From Phaeosaccion multiseriatum (lineage: Eukaryota > Ochrophyta, other classes), in NCBI GenBank assembly GCA_965112735.1, contig OZ218963.1, positions 2,170,001 through 2,234,000 on the forward strand: a stretch of DNA of 64,000 bases, in the 5' to 3' direction. Positions 26,801-38,300 of the stretch are shown in pieces. Within the stretch, counting starts at the first letter, position 1; each line of letters starts with the position of its first letter. The position numbers were made by a program, and so were the translations under genes. Below the pieces are notes generated by a model, which was not told where the DNA came from, made no database searches, and was given only the letters and a program-made list of their open reading frames with translations.

Positions 26801-29800
26801 AGTATGTCTGTCTGTTGTCGGCTTGGTCTGCTCGCCACGATGACTGCTTTTCAGGAGCAAGGCCTTCTCCAGAAAGTGGTACGCTCCTCATTCGACTTCG
26901 GACTTTGCGCTTGTTCGGGTGGCTGATGTCTGGAACTGTCTCTCTCCCCACTCCCTTTGATGCAGCTGCCCAAGGGGCCATTTCGAGTCTCGCCAAGAAG
27001 CTTCACACCGCGGAGGCGGAGCTCAAGGAACTGAGAAGAAAGGTTCGGCGCCCACCCGCTCACTCACTCCCTGACTTACTGAACCACTCACTGACTCTCT
27101 GTCTCACTCACTCACCTTCTCACTCAGTTGCTGACCTACTCCCTACACACTTACTCTCTCAATCACTCGCGTACTCAGTCACTCCCTCCTCACCTACGGT
27201 TGATCTACTCACTTACTCACTAACTCTCTCAATCACTCGCTCACTCACTAACTCACTCACTCACTCCCTCACTCACCCACTCACTCCCTCACTCCCTCAC
27301 TCCCTCCCTCACTCCCTCCCTCCCTCACTCACTCACACACTCACTCCCTCACTAATTCACTCACCCACTCACTAACTCACTCACTCCCTGACTTATTGAA
27401 CCACTCACTGACTCTCTCTCACTCACTCACCCACTCACTCAGTGGCTGACCTACTCCCTCACTCTCTCAATCACTCGCGTACTCACTCACTCCCTCACTC
27501 ACCTACGGTTGATCTACTCACTGACTCACTAACTCTCTCAATCACTCGCTCACTTACTAACTCACTCACTCCCTCACTCACTCACTCCCTCCTTAACTCC
27601 CTCACTGCCTCCCTCCCTCGCTCACTCACTCACCTACACTACTAACCTACATAGGAGGCAAATTCCTTCGCTCTGAAAGAGCAGCGGGAGGGCCGAGGAT
27701 ACGTTCCACCAATTTACCCCTACCATCGCTACAACTGGCTGAGGTGTGTACACCCAACTGGCTCAGTTATGCTACTTGTCCTCCCCCGCATAGCCTTACC
27801 CCCCACTCTCCACTTGGGAAGGGATGAATGTACTCAAGTGTCCGCACGTAGACGGAGTGTGCTTTCCATGTACTGCTTCAGAGGCGTAATTTAACACAAC
27901 GAATGGCCTGGAATCGTGTTGCTTAGTGGGGTTGCGCGCCTCTCTTTCTGCTGATTGTGGTGTGTGCTTTTGGTGCCCCCCCTCCCCTCTTCCCCTAATT
28001 CTCAGGCGGTATCAGGTGGCCATGGAGGCAGCGGATGAGAATGCGGCCGACAGGAAAGCGAAATACTTGGAGGTATGGTCGATTGACTCACTGTCTGACT
28101 GACAGACTGACTGACTGTCTGTCTGACTGACTGACTGTCTGACTCACTCACTCACTCACTCACTCACTCACTCACTCACTCACTCACCCACTCCCTTACT
28201 CACTGATTGGCTGACTGTCTGACTGACTGACGGACTGACTGACTGACTGCTTGTAAACATTGCAACCACGTGGTTGCTCCGTCCGGGTCCTATCGGATCA
28301 TCGATGTCTTACGAATCACTACTCACTGGTCTATCTGTCTGTCTATCCATCTGTCTGCCTTTCTGTCTATATATGTATGTATCTATCTGTCTATCTATCT
28401 ATCTGTCTATCTGTCTATCTATATATCTACGTATCTCTCCACTATCCATTTTTTTAATCCCCTGTGCTATCAATATCAGATCATCAATGTCTGCAACGAG
28501 TTCCTGGGCCTGGCCACGCAAGCCGCACAGACCATCGTCGATGAGCTGCACATGACCAAGGAGGACAAGAGCATCAAGCCTGTTGACGACTGCAGAGAGG
28601 CCGACGGGAGGGCCTTACAGGGCAATCGGGGTTGCAACGGAGTAAGGTTCAAGTTCGAGGCCTTCAACATCCGATTCAAGTTGGTAAGTTGGTGCGTCAC
28701 GGCGTCACGGCTTCACAGGTTCACAGATCGTCGCCGTACTCGTCAGGGCGAAGGGCTGCAGCAGGCAGATTCCCTTTGGGAAGGAAAGTGTGGGAGAGAA
28801 GGGGGCAACAGCACACCTTGAGAGACAAGTCCTTTGTCACACACCAACACGATCACTCGTTCCATGGTGCACGACAAAACCTATGTGTCATACCTTCCTC
28901 TCTCTATGCTCCGCGCCCCCTTCTCCTTCCTTCTTTGCCTCTCTGTTCCCCACACCCTTCTCCCTTCTCCTTCCCTTCAATGCCTTCCAGTGTACGGACG
29001 ACCACGGAATCTTCAACGGCAGCGACGAGTTTGCCGCCAAGGGCCTGGGGGGCAGGGAGCGCCTCAGTGCCCTCGCGTACATGAAGGTCAGTAGGGGGGG
29101 GATCCGTTTCGGAGCTGCCCAACGGGACCATCCTGAGGTTCGGCATTTCCCCCTCCTTCACTGCCTCATGGCCTTGCCACGCTTCACCTTACCTAACCTC
29201 ACCTCACCCTCACCCTCACCTCACCTCACCTTACCCTACCTTGTCTTGCCCGAACAGGCCCACGAGAATGGCGTTGTGGCCCCTCTGCTGTGCACGGTGT
29301 GCTACTACGGCATCAAGGTGCTCTGCGTGGCCATTGCCCCCATTCGGAGACCAATCTTTGCCAACAACGGTGAGAAGGAGGGGCGGGCGGGCAGACGGAC
29401 GGAAGGACAGGCAGGCAGTCCAAGCCATTCATCTTGCCTACCCTACCCTACCCTACCCTACCCGTCTGACGACTCAAAAAGCGGCCCTTCTGTGATCCGC
29501 CGCTTCGGTCACTCCGAATGTGCAACTAAACTGAACCTGCTCACTGCCTCTTACCTGGACTACTCCCCCAGCAGCCGATACACGAACGTGTCTCTCTCTC
29601 TCTGCCCCCCCCTCCTCCTTCTCCTTCTCATTGTCTTGGTTGCTCTTTGTAACATCCCTCCCTCTCTCTCCCTCTCTCTCTTCTCTTGCTTCCTTCCTCC
29701 TCCTCGCCCCCCATCCCTTCCTTCCTCACTCCCCCCCTCCCTCCCCCCCTCCCTCCCTACTCCATTTTCTCTCTCCCTCTCTCCCCCCCTCTCTCTTTCT

Positions 29801-32276
29801 CTCCCCCTCTCTCTCTTGTGCCACAGGTAAGCTCCGGCGAGTTCATACAGAGCTACGGCACGGTACTGAGGACCGCGGTAAGCACATCGAAGGCGCCGAC
29901 CGAAGCATCAACCTCAAGCTTCAGAGCATCGCGAAGAGACTCAATCTCAGCCACCACGGTCAGTTCCATCGATTCGCCCCCTCCCACCCCCTTCATCCAA
30001 GCGGAGTCTCTTGTGAACAAAGAAGATGTGTTCGGTTCCTTTCTCTTGATTTTGTCTGTCCCCTTTCGTGCTCTTGGGGGGGGGGGGGGCTATGTCTGGT
30101 TTTTGTCCCCTCATGTACAGAGTCCTCTCCTCCTCCTCCTCCTCCTCCTCCTCCTCCTCCTCCTCCTCCTGCTCCTCCTCCTGCTCCTCCTCCTCCTCCT
30201 CCTCCTCTCCCCCTGCTCCTGCTCCTGCTCTTCCTCTTCCTCCTCCCCCTCCTCCTGCTCCTCCTGCTCCTCCTCCTTCTCCTCCTCCTCCTCCCCCGTC
30301 TATCGGCAGGCGTGAAAGGTTCGCAGGAAATGAACTCCAAGCAGCTTTGGGCGTCTGCAGACCTGAGGGGCTTTAAAGGAGATGATGGTAGGTATGGCAT
30401 GGTATGGTATGGTATGGTAGGTATGGTAGGTATGGTAGGTATGGTATGGTAGGTATGGTAGGTATGGTATGGTGGGTATGGTAGGTATGGTAGGTAAGGT
30501 ATGGTATCCAAGGTATGGTATGGTAGGTATGGTATGGTAGGTATGGTAGGTATGGTATGGTAGGTATGGTAGGTATGGTAGGTATGGTATGGTAGGTATG
30601 GTATGGTAGGTATGGTAGGTATGGTAGGTATGGTAGGTATGGTATGGTAGGTATGGTAGGTAAGGTATGGTAGGTATGGTAGGTAAGGTATGGTAGGTAT
30701 GGTATGGTAGGTATGGTACGGTAGGTATGGTATGGTAGGTATGGTATGGTAGGTATGGTATGGTAGGTATGGTAGGTATGGTAGGTATGGTAGGTATGGT
30801 ATGGTAGGTATGGTATTGTAGGTATGGTAGGTATGGTAGGTATGGTATGGTAGGTATGGTATGGTAGGTATGGTAGGTATGGTATGGTAGGTATGGTAGG
30901 TATGGTATGGTAGGTATGATAGGTAAGGTATGGCAGGTATGGTATGGTATGGTAGGTATGGTAGGTAGGTATGGCAGGTATCTCGCTGCTACTTCCCTGT
31001 GTGTTTGCACTCCTCATCGCACGTATACACCCACATCCTCGCACGCACACACCATACGGCACCTTTGACCCGTGCCTTGTCTTTCTAGACTTACGCGCTT
31101 GTTGGACACCTCATTCCGTTGATACCTATGCTTTCTCGTCTCCGTTTCACTTTTTCCATTCCCTTATGTTTTCCTTTCCTTTCTTTTCCCTTCCCTTCCC
31201 TTTCCTTTCCTCTCCTCCCCTCTCCTCTCCTCTACTCTCCTCCCCTCCCCTCTTCTCCCCATCCCTTCCCTTGCACAGGAAACTACTACCTCCTCAACTT
31301 TTGGCGGGCGCTTCCTCCTGAAGACCACCGAGCCACCCCTCACCTGCCCACGGCCACGAGAGGACAGAGCATCTTCTGGAGGGGACTCAGGTGCGCAGCG
31401 CGGTGGCCCTTTACTGGTGGTTTGTTGTGCCTTTTTGTGCCGTTTATGTCGACTGATTTGATCTTTCCCGAAACGATCGATACCGGCACTAACTCTCTGT
31501 CTCTCTCTACCCGAACCTCTCTCCCTTCCTCGCTCCCTCCCTCCCTCCCTCCCTCCCTTCCTCCCTCCCTCCCTCCCTCACTCCCTCCCTCCCTCCCTCC
31601 CTCCCTCCCTCCCTCCCTCTCTCCCTCCCCCCCTCTCTCCCTCCCTCTCTCTGCCTCCCTCTCTCTCTCCCTCCCTCCGTCCCTCTCCCACCCCCCCTCC
31701 CCCCCTCCCCAGACCCGAGTTCGTTAAGCAGCACCACACCCCTCTATCTCCGGATGCCAACAGCCTGGCGCTGCACGAGGCTCCTGACTGGGAGAAGCAG
31801 TGCGAGGATACGTATCAGGCCACAGCGCTACTTGTGCAGAAGCTTATCCCGGCCTTCGCGGAGGTAAGAGAAAGAGAGAGAGGACGGGAGGGGGAGAGAG
31901 AGAGGCTTGAGCCATGAGGTGTGAGGGGGTGTGGAGCAGGCAAACTCCTCCTTTATATCCGTGCCTCCGTCTACCGTCCATCTTGTCTTCCCCCCTTCAG
32001 CCCTTCACACCTCATTCCCCCCTCGTCTATTTCTGATTTGGAGTATTGCTTACACTTGCACGCGCGCACACACAAACAGGAGCTGGCTAAGAACGGGGAT
32101 GCCATGGCGCAGGTCAGCGCCGGCGCCAGCGTGGGGTACGAATTGAAGCTCACGGGCGACATGCACTTGGCCGGAATCGGTAAGACTCAACGCGGCAAAG
32201 CTCCTCTCCTCAGCAACTAGTGCTAGAAAGTACCCACCTATGTATCTACCTGTCTACGTCGTCGTCGTCGTCGTCG

Positions 32277-32328
<52 letters not shown>

Positions 32329-35300
32329 AGTATTTACCATTGCTAGTATTGTTCTTTGCGCCTTCTTTCACCTTTCATCTCTCCTTTGGAGACAAGACGC
32401 CCTCCCTTCCATCCTCTTGCAACATCGCAATAACGCATCCCGTCCTTCTCTATCCTACCCATGTTGTGTGTAAAGGTATGCGCCATTTGGGACTGCTGCG
32501 AGACCTGTACTGGAGAGAGCTCATCGGTTTCGAGGTCGACGTTGCCTTCCACAGCGACGTACTCAAGACCAGAAGAGACATGCGGCGCCTGCTGAGGAGA
32601 GGAGACCAGGTCCGGGGTGTCAGGACAACGCGTGGGGGGTAAGGGGTGGGGGCGGGGGGTACGAACTCGGCGCCTGGCGTCGGAATAGCACCGCTTTTCG
32701 GTCGCTCTTTCTCTTTCTCTCGCTCCGTCACTCTCTTTCACTCTGTCTCTTTCTTTCTCTCTCTCTCTCATTGTCACTCTCTTTCTCTCTATTCTTTCCT
32801 CTCTCTCCGTCTCTCTCTCCGTCTCTCTGTGTCGCTCTCTTTCTCTCTGTCTCGCCATCTCCCTCTGTGACGTCTCTGGCTTTCGCGCGCGCTCTCTCTG
32901 TCTCTTTCTTCCTCTCTCTCTCTGCGTGTGTGCGTGCGTGTCCCCATCCCGTATGCCTGCAGGTGATGGTTGATGGGGCCGTGTACACCATCTCGTCTAA
33001 GAAGGCCCACCGCTACGATGCAAGTGCCATGACCCTCACCTCCAAGGTTGAGCTGGGCAGTATGAACGGGGCTCCGGTGTGGAAGGGACTCGTCAGTCCA
33101 GCGGCCCGGGGCAGGTGTGTGTGTGTGTGTGTTTGTACCCGTGCGTGCTTGTGGGTGTGTTTGTCCATGTGTGTACGTGTATGTGTGTGTCTATGTGTGT
33201 GCGTGTTTTACGTGAGAGAGTCCCAGCTGCGGGCCTTGGATGAGAGGCAAGCGTATATAGCGTTGTGTATCGTTCCTTAGATGAGAGGCAAGCGTATATA
33301 GGGTTAGGCAAGCGTATATAGCGTTGTGTATCGTTCCTTAGATGGGAGGCAAGCGTATATAGCGTTAGGCAAGCGTACATAGCGTTGTGTATCGTTGGCA
33401 ACAAGGAGGCTGCGCATGCAGCGTTGCGCGCAAGATTTGAGTGTGTGCGTGTGTGGTTGTCTTCTCTCTCTCTCTCTCTCTCCGTGTGTGTGCTTGTGCA
33501 CTCTTCTTCTTTCTCTCCGTGTGTGAAGTGTGTTTGTCCAGCAAGTGCGTGATGAGAATGAGAACGCAGGGCGAGGCGCCCTCCGTACACCCCCCATACT
33601 CATATCTAAATGGACCAAACCACAACTTGCCTCCCCCCGTCGCTTATTCCTTTTTCAATGTGCATGTGTAACTGCAACACCCCTGCAACGAGCAGGACGA
33701 GCGCTATGCTCCGCGAAGTGATCCTCGCTGAGATGGTGGCGCGCACCGTCAAGAATATGATTAGGCACTACCTCAGAGCCGCCAGCAGCGCCACCAAGGC
33801 CACCTCCAAGCAGGCGGGTGCCGTCTGCCTGTTTGTCTGTCTGTCTGTCCTGTCTGTCTGTCTGTCCTGCCAGTCTGTTCTTCTGTCTGTCTGTTTGTCT
33901 GTGCTTTTGTGTGTGGTGTGGAGGACTCAAAGAGAACGAGGACTCAAAGAGAACCGCCAAACTGACCTTTTGCATGTGTCTCACTCCACTCACTCCACTC
34001 CACTCCACCCTACCCTACCCCACTCCACTCCCCTCTCCTCTCCTCCCCTCCCCTCCATCCTACCCTACCCCACTCCACCCCACCCGACCCTGCCCCTCCA
34101 CACTCTGGTATAAGAGCAGGCGCAGCGATTTCTAGTGGTGGAGTTCTTGAACATTCTGACGGGCAGTCACGAGAGGTCGGACCATTTTTGGCGGGAGGAG
34201 CTCGCTGGAAACCTCATGGGAAGGTTCGGAGATCGTGCGCTGGACCCAGAGGAGGTGAGGAGTGTCAGGGCAGGGGGGGTGAGAGGTGAGGGGCGTCAGG
34301 ACAGAGGGTTGGGGGGGGGGGTGTCAGGACAGAGGGCATAAACCCCTTACATACACGCCAAGTCGGCCTACCCCTTCTCCAAGACATACATAGAATGTAG
34401 TGCGTCGCTTCTGTGGCGCTGTGTGGCGGGCCATCCACCGGCTTCTCTCGCCCATTTCTAGATTTTAAAACATCGCCCGTACCCTCTCTTCCTATGTGCT
34501 CGAGCCCCTCACTTCTCGACGTCTCCCCCCCCTCCCCCCGCCCTCTCCCTGCCTCGCACCCGCCCATGCGTCCCCCGTCCCCCATCGTGATATCTGTCCG
34601 CCCCCCCCCCGCTCGTCCACAGTGCTCCAACCTCCGATTGCGGCTCCAGCCAAGCCTCCTCTACGTGATTCAACGCCTGCAAGACATGCTGGGCTTCACG
34701 CTCTCGGCCGCCTGCACCAGCCACCTCAGCGACCACCACGTGGGTTTCTGCTTCGCGACGGTGGACATTCAAGCCCCCCCCGTACGCGTCATGCACAACA
34801 TGCCCATGCTTGACTTTGCTGAGGCGTGCATGCTGAGCATCAGGGCAGGTGTGTATATGTATATGTGTGTGTATACATGTGTGTATACATGTGTATACAT
34901 GTGTGTATATGTGTGTATATGTGTGTGTTTGTGTGGGTGTGCGTGTGTGCGTGCGTGCGTTCGTGCGTGCCTGTGCCACGAGGTCCTATGAAGTACTGTT
35001 TTTGACATTCGCTACCACTCGACTCATTGCTCGGGCTCTCTTTCTCCCTCCATTCCTTTCCTTTCTTTCATTGCATTGCGTTCTTTCACTGGCTTATGCA
35101 GACGAACTCCGCAGAGAGCACCACGTGTCTCTCGTGCAAGGAGACGCTCCGCTTGTGTATCTCACCCTGCAGGAGAGGAGAGGAAGCAAGATTGCTGTCA
35201 ACCACGGCCAGGTCAGTCAGTGAGTCAGTCTGCTCAGTGGGTTAGTCTGTCAGTCAGCTAGTGAGTCGGCCAGTCAGTCAGTCAGGCAGTTCAGTCAGCT

Positions 35301-38300
35301 AGTCGGTCAGTCAATCAGTCAGTCAGTCAGTCAGTCAGTCGGATAGACAGACAGATACTCAGTCAGTCAGACAGTCAGTCAGTCAGTCAGACAGACAGAC
35401 AGACAGACAGACAGTCAGTCAGTCAGTCAGTCAGTCAGTCGCAAAGGAAGAGATCAGTGATCCCCCTCCTCTCCTCTAAATGTCTTCCTCTCTACTCGCC
35501 TCTGCTGCTCCCACTGCTCCAGGGTGGTATGGCCATGTCTGGCTACTATCGCGAAACCGTCAAGCTGGAGAGGAACGGCCCGATCCTCAACGACCTTCTG
35601 AACAGAGCTGCCCGGTAAGGAAGGAAGGGCACAGGACGCGGAAGACAGTAGAAGGCAGTAGAAGGCAGCAGACGTTTTGCCTCTAAAGAGAGAGACGAAA
35701 TAGGGGCTTCGAAGCCGGAGAATACGATGACATACATACCAACACACACACCCTCACCCCCAAGTTGTCCTACAGTAGTAAGTACCGGACGCGCCCACCC
35801 CTCACACACCAATCCTCTGTCCTGCAACGTCGTCTCCCCTCTCCCTCCCCCCCCCCTCCTCCGTTCCAGCTTCAATCCCGACCTGAAGTCTCGAGTAGAC
35901 CTCAAGGCCAAGGGAGAGGTCAAGAAGCTGGAGCTGCAGAAGGGTCAGGTGGGTTTCCGAGTCGCCGAGGCGACATGACGCCAAAACAAAGGGGCATTCT
36001 TTTCCCTGTTTGATCTCATCTTTCTGCCCCTACCTCATCCTTGCTTTCCTCGTTCGTCCTCTCCCTCTCTCTCGCCTGGGCAGATGGAGCCCGCCGACGC
36101 ATGTCTGAGCTCGAAGGGTAAGCAAGCTGTTGACTCCGCTGCGCCAGAGGGAGAGGGAGGGAGAGGGAGGGAGGGCAAGGGGGTGTACGGGGCAGCGGAA
36201 GGAGGCCCTGGGCCTGTCGCATTTCCAAGAGAAAGGCTTTGCTGCTGCTGGTCTTTCACTCTCACTCTTACTCCCTCTCCTTCCCTCTCTCCCGGTCCCT
36301 CTCTCTTCGCCTCCCTCCCCTCCGCTTTGTCTCTCCATATGTATCCATGCATCTCGCTCTATCTCTCCAATGCTCTGGTCGCGGTTGTGTCTTACCCCGC
36401 CCACCCCCGCCTTTTCCGCTTTTCCACTTCCTCTCTTTCTCCTCTACAGCAAACCTGAGCGCAGCTGCCCCATTCGGCATTGAGGCGTGGGCGAAGGTAA
36501 CGGGAGCACGGGACACGAACAGAACCGTCGCAATGACAGGACGATACAGCCTCTCCGCGAGCAGGTGCAGTCGCAGTTAGGCGATACACCAGTTAGTGAT
36601 ACGGCAGTTTCACACACTTGTTGCTTCCATTGTACCCTCTGCAACCACGCATGGGATTTCGATGTCATCCCTCACCCCCAATACACACACACAAACACAA
36701 ATCCCCCCCCCCCTGCCAGAGAGAATCGCTGGACGTTGTCACTGAGTACCCGTGAGGGCATCGAGCTGGCCGTGGCCGGGCCCGTGCTGGAGATGGAGCA
36801 GTGGGTGCACCTTGTTGGTGTGTGCGACGGCACCACAGCCACGCTCTTTGTAGACAGCAAAGTGTGCGCAGAGGTGTGTGTGTGAGAGAGAGAGGGAGTG
36901 TGTCCGGTTCAGCTGAAGTGAAGTGGGGCGCCTCGGTACATAGGAGCTGGGACAGTTGAAGGAAGGTGGCATAACGCAAAGATGCCTTTGCTTGAAGGAA
37001 TGGTCTGACGTGCTTGGAATGAATCAACGCTGTCCTTGCTGTTGCGTGTTGTGCGCTCTGTGATGATGATTGCGTAGGTGGACGTCGAAGGGGAAACGCG
37101 GCGTCGGGCAGTAGAGCGTAGGGAGGAGCGCCAGGCGAAGCTGGATGAGCTCGACGTTTCTGAAACCGCCGATAGGGAGGCGCTAAGGAGCAGCACCGAG
37201 CAGAAGTGCACAGCCTTCTTCAAGACCAAGGAGGGCAAAGCATGGCTGGGGAAGGCGTCGAACAAAGCCATTCAGAAGGCGGAGATGGAGGTGCGTTTAA
37301 GACGGAGGGAGGGAGGGAGGGAGGGAGGGAGGGAGGGGGGTGTCGCTCTCTTGATGTACTGCTCACGGCATCGTATGAGTATGAACATGCCTTGCCTGGT
37401 AACAAGCAACCGTATCACCAACACCCTCACGACGTCCTCGCTCGTGTGTGTGGGGCAGATAAAGCTGAGGGGTGGAAGTCCTACGCCAGAGGAGATTGTG
37501 GACGGGGACAGGAAGAAGCCGACCAAGGCAGAGGCAAAGGCTCAGGTAGGGAGAGAGAGAGGAGAAAGAGAGGGGAGGAGAGAGAGAGGGGAGGGAGGAG
37601 AATGAAGAGAGAGGAGAGAGGAGAGAGCCAGGGGATGAGAGTGAAGACAAGGCGGAAGAGAGAGAAGGGGGGGAGAGAGAGAAGACTGGCAGAGCAGAGC
37701 AGCATCAGGCGCATGCACTCCCTTTCGCTTAACCTGGAGAAGGCATTTTTTGGCCCCTTTGCATCTCTCCACCGGCTCTCTCATCTTGTAGTTGGAGTAG
37801 TGTGGGAAGGAGGAGGGTATAAAAGGAGTGGCACACTTGTGGTAGTAAGAATGTGGGCGGAGCCTTACGTAGTAGCACGTAGTGGTAGTGTCTCCCTACA
37901 TCTTCGCATCTCCACACCTCCTCTTGTCCCTTTGTCCTTCTCTCTTCCCTTCCCTCCCCTCTCTATATAAGGTTCGAAGAGACTACGTGACGGAGGCGTA
38001 TATGGAGGGATTGGCCAAGCTCACTGCGTCCTTCAAGTCCAAGCGGGACGAGCTCGATGATAGCTTCAATGCGGAGATCGACGAGGTGGGTAGGTTGGTT
38101 GGCTGTTGGTTGGTTGGTTTGCTGGTTTGTCTGACGGTTGGTTGATTAGTTGGTTGGTTGGTTGGTTGGTTTGTCTGACGGTTGATTGAGTGGTTGATTG
38201 GTTGATTGGTTGGTTGGGTGGTTGGTTGGTTGGTTGGTTGATTGGTTGGTTGGTTGGTTCTCTGACTGTGTTGGTTGGATGGTTGGTTGATTGGTTGGCT

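Larger units (their letters stand above)
22760..28072 (+). other. Giant gene block B: IQ motif and coiled coil (exons 20-32, residues 728-1238)
   Basis: Exons: 22760-22870, 23414-23510, 23974-24052, 24181-24340, 24459-24596, 24947-25043, 25244-25447, 25785-25895, 26139-26249, 26474-26663, 26966-27042, 27655-27743, 28006-28072. Exon 20 carries [20 protein letters not shown], a near-consensus calmodulin-binding IQ motif (hydrophobic-Q-x3-R-G-x3-R). Exons 21-23 are basic and helical. Exon 26 has a conserved-looking segment with [14 protein letters not shown]. Exons 28-30 are heptad-like coiled coil. The large introns on either side of exons 30-31 are filled with CTCA and related repeats. Confidence 0.65.
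28480..36117 (+). other. Giant gene block C: CLU-like region (exons 33-49, residues 1239-1926)
   Basis: Exons: 28480-28683, 28991-29086, 29258-29369, 29827-29958, 30310-30387, 31279-31390, 31713-31863, 32080-32179, 32476-32609, 32963-33114, 33696-33813, 34120-34254, 34623-34848, 35102-35211, 35523-35614, 35870-35948, 36084-36117. Landmarks in the CLU order: [19 protein letters not shown] (KGxDGRxYxLDxxRxxPPE in CLU/TIF31 proteins), then [14 protein letters not shown] (xGINxRYLGxV), then [18 protein letters not shown] (the MVARxxKHxLR helix). Together these are diagnostic of the CLU central domain. About 50 residues (exon 42) are inserted between the second and third landmarks. The 3' edge of exon 43 is uncertain (33813 with a GC donor, or 33822). 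The exon 43 acceptor is ambiguous between two AGs five bases or fewer apart. Confidence 0.65.

Noticed and set aside
30300-31062. Long minus-strand frames translating as [15 protein letters not shown] repeats
   Set aside because: Simple translation of the GGTAT/GGTA array inside an intron.
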